Source: Gammaproteobacteria bacterium (GTDB lineage Bacteria > Pseudomonadota > Gammaproteobacteria > Chromatiales > Chromatiaceae). From it: a DNA stretch of 10,551 nucleotides. The notes under the pieces were generated by a model that was given only the letters and a program-made list of their open reading frames with translations, was not told the origin of the DNA and did not search any database. A program made the translations under genes and the position numbers. Where the stretch lies: contig JAJRUY010000253.1 in the NCBI GenBank assembly GCA_024277555.1, positions 1-10,551 of the forward strand, given 5' to 3'. This document shows positions 7,167 to 10,551 of the stretch, in pieces. Positions within the stretch are counted from its first letter, which is position 1; every line of letters starts with the position of its first letter.

Positions 7167-7248
7167 CACTCAGGATACCGATGTTTATCTTGATTATTCA
7201 TTATCTTGCGTTGAACTGGATCAGGTTACACTTTGTACCCGTCACGCC

Positions 7249-7272
7249 ATCCGGTTTTTCCCGGGATCTTTT
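7249..7272 (+). terminator. Weak candidate terminator for the greA/TraB-like transcript
   Basis: ATCCGG and CCGGGAT can form a 6-bp stem with one bulged G around the loop TTTTTC, followed by CTTTT. It lies about 110 bases after the TraB-like stop, in the convergent gap before yhbY. The T-tract is short, so confidence is low. The rest of the 197-base gap has a 9-base inverted repeat (7277-7285 and 7326-7334) and no gene that I can support. Confidence 0.28.
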
Positions 7273-7337
7273 CGCCCAGATTGCCCGAACCGCCTGCAAG
7301 CCGATGAATGACATCAACTCAGAATGGCAATCTGTGA

Positions 7338-7631
7338 TCAGGGCAGCACAATCTTGGGCTTTTTGGTATTGCGCCGGAACAGTACCGCCATGTTGCCGAT
7401 GCGCTGTACCAGTTCAGCGGTGGTTTTGTCCGTGATCTCGCGGATGATAAGATCTCTTTCACCCCGGTCTCCGGCGCTTACCTTGATTTTGACCAGTTCA
7501 TGAAAATCCAGGGCGATTTCGATTTCCTCCATCACCGCATCGCGCAAGCCATGCTGTCCGACCATGACCACCGGCTTCAGGGAATGGGCGAGGCCGCGCA
7601 AATGGCGGATCTGGGGGTTGGAAAGGGGCAC
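7338..7631 (-). CDS. yhbY: YhbY-type CRM/KH-like RNA-binding protein of the 50S subunit
   Basis: A small ribosome-assembly factor with a single CRS1-YhbY (CRM) domain, which in E. coli associates with pre-50S particles. With the GTG at 7631 it has 97 residues, the E. coli length, and begins PLSNPQIRHLRGLAHSLKPV after the initiator. The glycine-rich GQHGL loop of the domain is present (E. coli GSNGL), followed by EIEIALDFHELVKIKV and the C-terminal VLFRRNTKKPKIVLP. GTG 7631 is preferred because GGAG precedes it by 6 bases. In-frame TTG 7649 and ATG 7643 would add MNMEFF or MEFF, which the family lacks, and have no ribosome site. It is transcribed away from rlmE across a 129-base divergent gap, as is usual in gammaproteobacteria. 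Confidence 0.92.
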   Translation of the reverse strand: MPLSNPQIRHLRGLAHSLKPVVMVGQHGLRDAVMEEIEIALDFHELVKIKVSAGDRGERDLIIREITDKTTAELVQRIGNMAVLFRRNTKKPKIVLP

Positions 7632-7637
7632 AAAAAA

Positions 7638-7641
7638 CTCC
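7638..7641 (-). promoter_or_regulatory. Ribosome binding site fixing the yhbY GTG start
   Basis: On the minus strand GGAG is followed by six T and then the GTG at 7631. It overlaps the rival ATG at 7643-7641, which argues against that ATG being used. Confidence 0.6.
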
Positions 7642-7669
7642 ATATTCAAGATCGGATTGTCGGGCGGCT

Positions 7670-7675
7670 ATTCTA
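7670..7675 (-). promoter_or_regulatory. Candidate -10 element for yhbY
   Basis: TAGAAT on the minus strand matches TATAAT at 5 of 6 positions. It would start a transcript about 30 bases before GTG 7631. No convincing -35 is present at 16-18 bases, so the call is tentative. Confidence 0.35.
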
Positions 7676-7725
7676 CCTGTTTCCCACTTCCTGGAGTGAA
7701 AACATTTTTCCGGGGCAAAAAACGG

Positions 7726-7731
7726 TATAAT
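7726..7731 (+). promoter_or_regulatory. Consensus -10 element for rlmE-ftsH
   Basis: A perfect TATAAT lies in the divergent yhbY-rlmE gap, giving a transcript start near 7738 and a leader of about 23 bases. The -35 region (near 7703-7708, CATTTT) is poor. The E. coli rlmE-ftsH operon is heat-inducible, but no clear sigma-32 pair (CTTGAA with CCCCAT) was seen. Confidence 0.5.
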
Positions 7732-7760
7732 CAGGCCTTTATTGTCGCGCATTTCCACCA

Positions 7761-8381
7761 ATGGCACGATCAAAAAGCAGTCATCAATGGATGCAGCGTC
7801 ATGTGAATGACGAATATGTGCAGCGCGCCCGGCGTGACGGCTATCGCTCACGCGCCAGTTACAAGCTGATCGAGCTGCAGGAGAAGGACAAGATCCTCAA
7901 GCCAAGACAGGTGGTGGTGGATTTGGGGGCGGCTCCGGGTGGCTGGAGCCAGGTGGCAGCAGGTATTGTAGGTGATCATGGCAAGGTGCTGGCCATGGAT
8001 ATTCTGGAAATGGACGCCCTACATGGCGTGGATTTCCTGCAGGGAGATTTTCGGGAGCAAGCAGTGCTGGAAGCGCTGATCAGCCTGCTGCAGGGGCGCG
8101 AGGTGGATGTGGTGCTTTCTGACATCGCGCCCAATACCAGCGGAGTGAGGGCGGTGGATCAGCCGCGCTCCATGTATTTGTGTGAGCGGGCGCTGGATTT
8201 TGCCCGGAATACACTCAAACCCGGCGGCAGTTTTGCCACCAAGATCTTTCAGGGAGAGGGTTTTGATGACTATATTCGTGATGTCCGCAGTAGCTTTATG
8301 CGGGTGGTAACCCGCAAGCCAAAGTCCTCCCGGCCAAAAAGCCGCGAAGTGTATGTGGTAGCAACGGGCTATAAATCCTGA
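7761..8381 (+). CDS. rlmE: 23S rRNA 2'-O-methyltransferase, U2552 (RlmE/FtsJ/RrmJ)
   Basis: This SAM-dependent enzyme methylates the ribose of U2552 in the A-loop of 23S rRNA on the 50S particle, a late assembly step. It has 206 residues (E. coli 209). The catalytic K-D-K-E tetrad is intact at K35 (RASYKLIE), D121 (LSDIAPN), K161 (FATKIFQGEG) and E196 (SREVYVVATG), offset by three from E. coli K38, D124, K164 and E199. The SAM motif I is VVDLGAAPGGWSQ (about 52-64). The ATG at 7761 is set by the family N-terminus; no clear Shine-Dalgarno precedes it. ftsH follows after 84 bases on the same strand with no good promoter seen, so the two are probably cotranscribed. YhbY and RlmE both act on the large subunit, which fits their shared divergent promoter region. 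Confidence 0.97.
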   Translation: MARSKSSHQWMQRHVNDEYVQRARRDGYRSRASYKLIELQEKDKILKPRQVVVDLGAAPGGWSQVAAGIVGDHGKVLAMDILEMDALHGVDFLQGDFREQAVLEALISLLQGREVDVVLSDIAPNTSGVRAVDQPRSMYLCERALDFARNTLKPGGSFATKIFQGEGFDDYIRDVRSSFMRVVTRKPKSSRPKSREVYVVATGYKS

Positions 8382-8452
8382 TATTTTCCGTTATTGGAAA
8401 GAACGTAAATCTCTGGCCGGAGTCCTAGTGAAGGTACGGCAGGGGAATATTT

Positions 8453-8458
8453 GAGGAA
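8453..8458 (+). promoter_or_regulatory. Ribosome binding site favouring a TTG start for ftsH
   Basis: GAGGAA lies 7 bases before TTG 8466, an ideal spacing, but 16 bases before ATG 8475, which is too far. TTG 8451 lies upstream of this site and has none of its own. Confidence 0.5.
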
Positions 8459-8465
8459 TCTTGTT

Positions 8466-10403
8466 TTGAATGATATGGCAAAAAATATTGTCCTTTGGGT
8501 TGTTATCGCCGTTGTATTGATGACGGTATTCAACAGCTTCAATGGGCAAAAAACCCGCGCACCGACGATTTCCTATACCCAGTTTCTGGAGCAGGTGAAG
8601 CAGGGAAATGTGACCAGCGTGGTCATTCATGAAAGCGGGAAAATTGAGGGTACGACATCTTCCGACAGCACCTTCATCACCGAAAGTCCCCAGGATCCTG
8701 GCCTGGTGGGTGATTTGCTCAAGGCCGGCGTGGATATTCGCGCCCAGCCGCCCGAGCAGCCGTCCCTGCTCAAGCTCATCCTGATCAACTGGTTTCCCCT
8801 CATCGTCATTATCGGGCTGTGGATATTTTTCATGCGGCAGATGCAAGGTGGCGCTGGTGGCCGTGGTGCCATGTCATTCGGCAAGAGCAAGGCGCGCTTG
8901 CTGAGTGAAGACCAGGTGAAAGTGACCTTCGCCGATGTGGCCGGGGTGGAAGAAGCCAAGGAAGAAGTGCAGGAAGTGGTGGAATTTCTCAAGGATCCTT
9001 CCAAATTCCAGCGTCTCGGTGGCAAGATTCCCAAAGGCGTACTCATGGTGGGTGCGCCGGGTACGGGTAAAACCCTCTTGGCCAAGGCGATTGCCGGTGA
9101 GGCCAAGGTGCCGTTTTTCACTATTTCCGGCTCGGATTTCGTGGAGATGTTTGTCGGCGTGGGCGCGTCCAGAGTGCGGGACATGTTTGAAACCGCCAAG
9201 AAGCACGCACCCTGCATCATCTTCATCGATGAAATCGATGCCGTGTGCCGCCATCGTGGCGCCGGTCTGGGTGGTGGACATGATGAACGCGAACAGACCC
9301 TGAATCAGCTGCTGGTGGAAATGGATGGTTTCGAGGGCACTGAAGGCGTCATCGTTATTGCCGCCACCAACCGTCCGGATGTACTGGACCCCGCCTTGTT
9401 GCGGCCAGGCCGGTTTGATCGCCAGGTCACCGTGCCCCTGCCGGATGTGCGGGGCCGCGAGCAGATTATCAAGGTGCATATGCGCAAGGTTCCCTTGGCC
9501 GATGACGTCAAGCCGTCACTGATTGCCCGGGGCACCCCTGGATTCTCCGGCGCTGATCTGGCCAACCTGGTGAACGAGGCGGCGCTCATGGCTGCCCGTG
9601 AGAACAGCAAGGATGTCAGGATGGCGCATTTCGAGTCAGCCAAGGACAAGATCATGATGGGCGCGGAACGCCGCTCCATGGTGATGAAGGAAGAGGAAAA
9701 GAAGCAAACTGCCTATCACGAAGCAGGCCACGCCATCGTCGGCTTGAAAGTGCCCTCTCACGATCCAGTGTACAAGGTCAGCATCATCCCGCGGGGCCGG
9801 GCGCTGGGGGTCACCATGTTCCTGCCCGAAGAGGACAGGTATAGCCAGAGCCGTGAACTGTTGGAGAGCCAGATTTCCAGCCTCTATGGCGGGCGTATTG
9901 CCGAAGAACTGGTGTTCGGTGATGATCATGTCACCACTGGCGCATCCAATGACATCAAGCGCGCCACAGAGATTGCACGCAACATGGTTACCCGTTGGGG
10001 CCTTTCGGATCGCCTCGGCCCCCTGGCCTATGGCGAAGAGGAGGAAGAGGTTTTTCTCGGTCGTTCGGTTACCCAGCACAAGAATGTTTCTGATGAGACC
10101 GCGCATATTATCGATGAGGAGATTCGCAACATCATCGATCGCAACTATGATCGTTCCCGGCGCATTCTGAAGGAAAACATCGACAAGCTGCATGCCATGG
10201 CGGAGGCGCTGATCAAGTACGAAACCATTGATGCCCAGCAGATTGAAGATATTATGTCAGGTCGCACACCGCGCCCACCGGCAGACTGGGATGATGATTC
10301 GTCCACCAGCTCTGGTGGCGGCGCCGTTACAGTGGATGAAGCCCCCAGGGATAGCAAAAAAGATGAGCCGGTGATTGATCCGGATCCTGCTGGTCAGCAT
10401 TGA
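8466..10403 (+). CDS. ftsH: ATP-dependent zinc metalloprotease FtsH
   Basis: A hexameric inner-membrane AAA+ protease that extracts and degrades misassembled membrane proteins and regulators such as LpxC and sigma-32 in E. coli. From TTG 8466 it has 645 residues. TM1 is about 5-24 (NIVLWVVIAVVLMTVF), followed by a periplasmic domain and TM2 at about 102-124 (LILINWFPLIVIIGLWIFF). AAA features are Walker A GAPGTGKT 196-203, pore FVG 229-231, Walker B FIDEID 253-258 and arginines R313 and R316 in RPGRFDR. The zinc site is H418-E-A-G-H422 with E419 catalytic and D496 as third ligand. The tail is acidic and low-complexity (DDDSSTSSGGG). TTG 8466 gives MNDMAKN and has a good ribosome site. ATG 8475 gives the MAKN start used for E. 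coli and cannot be excluded. folP normally follows; here the repeat starts 10 bases after the stop. Confidence 0.98.
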   Translation: MNDMAKNIVLWVVIAVVLMTVFNSFNGQKTRAPTISYTQFLEQVKQGNVTSVVIHESGKIEGTTSSDSTFITESPQDPGLVGDLLKAGVDIRAQPPEQPSLLKLILINWFPLIVIIGLWIFFMRQMQGGAGGRGAMSFGKSKARLLSEDQVKVTFADVAGVEEAKEEVQEVVEFLKDPSKFQRLGGKIPKGVLMVGAPGTGKTLLAKAIAGEAKVPFFTISGSDFVEMFVGVGASRVRDMFETAKKHAPCIIFIDEIDAVCRHRGAGLGGGHDEREQTLNQLLVEMDGFEGTEGVIVIAATNRPDVLDPALLRPGRFDRQVTVPLPDVRGREQIIKVHMRKVPLADDVKPSLIARGTPGFSGADLANLVNEAALMAARENSKDVRMAHFESAKDKIMMGAERRSMVMKEEEKKQTAYHEAGHAIVGLKVPSHDPVYKVSIIPRGRALGVTMFLPEEDRYSQSRELLESQISSLYGGRIAEELVFGDDHVTTGASNDIKRATEIARNMVTRWGLSDRLGPLAYGEEEEEVFLGRSVTQHKNVSDETAHIIDEEIRNIIDRNYDRSRRILKENIDKLHAMAEALIKYETIDAQQIEDIMSGRTPRPPADWDDDSSTSSGGGAVTVDEAPRDSKKDEPVIDPDPAGQH

Positions 10404-10412
10404 TCCAGTAGC

Positions 10413-10551
10413 TAGCCCGGATGTTTCACCTGGAAGTCCGATGATTGTGCCGAGATTGTTGTTCAGAGGCGAATTTCTGATCGAATCAATAGCCCAAGCT
10501 ATTGATGAGTGAAGAAATATCGTCTCTGGGCAACAAGATCGGTGCAAGGGC
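10413..10551 (+). repeat. Right copy of terminal inverted repeat; candidate mobile-element end
   Basis: It begins TAGCCCGGATGTTTCACC ten bases after the ftsH stop and runs off the window edge. It is inverted relative to 44-180, and the match continues to the last base shown. The hairpin ATCAATAGC/GCTATTGAT (10485-10506) is identical to that of the left copy. The second hairpin, TCAGA/TCTGA (10463-10480), has a longer loop here. After the hairpins, ATG 10505 opens MSEEISSLGNKIGAR and stays open to the edge. No terminator is seen between ftsH and the repeat. Confidence 0.85.

Noticed and set aside
8382..8465. Heat-shock or separate promoter between rlmE and ftsH
   Set aside because: No sigma-32 pair or good sigma-70 pair could be found. 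Only a small imperfect palindrome (CTCTGGCCGGAG) is present, so cotranscription from the rlmE promoter is simpler.
10257..10547. 96-codon minus-strand frame across the right repeat and the end of ftsH
   Set aside because: It reads through the repeat and then antisense to ftsH, with no support as a gene.
44..10551. Composite transposon carrying the whole window
   Set aside because: The cargo is core housekeeping (car, greA, rlmE, ftsH) in conserved order. Recombination between, or independent insertion of, repeats is more likely than mobilisation as a unit.

Overview
The window is a 10.5-kb piece of a gammaproteobacterial chromosome. CarA, CarB, GreA, RlmE and FtsH keep the E. coli lengths and active-site numbering to within a few residues. 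The order carA-carB-greA-yhbY(reversed)-rlmE-ftsH is the block found in Pseudomonas and relatives, where dapB normally lies upstream and folP-glmM downstream. The genus cannot be named from this sequence.

Layout. Positions 1-180 hold a repeat copy (44-180) and 43 unassigned bases. Minus-strand 178-399 is a broken remnant of cnoX/ybbN, a thioredoxin-TPR co-chaperone. trxC (579-1013) encodes thioredoxin 2. carA (1205-2353) and carB (2387-5596) encode the two subunits of carbamoyl-phosphate synthetase, behind a good candidate sigma-70 promoter. greA (5690-6166) encodes a transcript-cleavage factor. An exported TraB/PrgY/GumN-domain protein (6232-7140) sits between greA and yhbY, where the standard block has no gene. 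A convergent gap of about 200 bases follows, then yhbY (minus strand, 7338-7631), which diverges from rlmE (7761-8381) and ftsH (8466-10403). The window ends inside a second, inverted copy of the repeat (10413-10551).

Together the genes cover pyrimidine/arginine precursor supply (CarAB), rescue of backtracked RNA polymerase (GreA), 50S ribosome maturation (YhbY, RlmE) and membrane protein quality control (FtsH). TrxC adds a disulfide reductase. Synteny breaks at both edges: trxC and a cnoX remnant stand where dapB is expected, and the repeat follows ftsH where folP is expected.

The least ordinary material is non-coding. Two nearly identical copies of a hairpin-bearing repeat have their TAGCCCGGATG ends facing inward, and a diverged 22-base relative of that end lies at 7145-7166. 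All three lie at or within 10 bases of the 3' end of a gene, in the gene's own orientation. They look like the ends of a mobile element that favours gene ends, but no transposase is visible. I found no CRISPR array, tRNA, rRNA or defence system, and no clear new multi-gene system. The coding content is largely core housekeeping.
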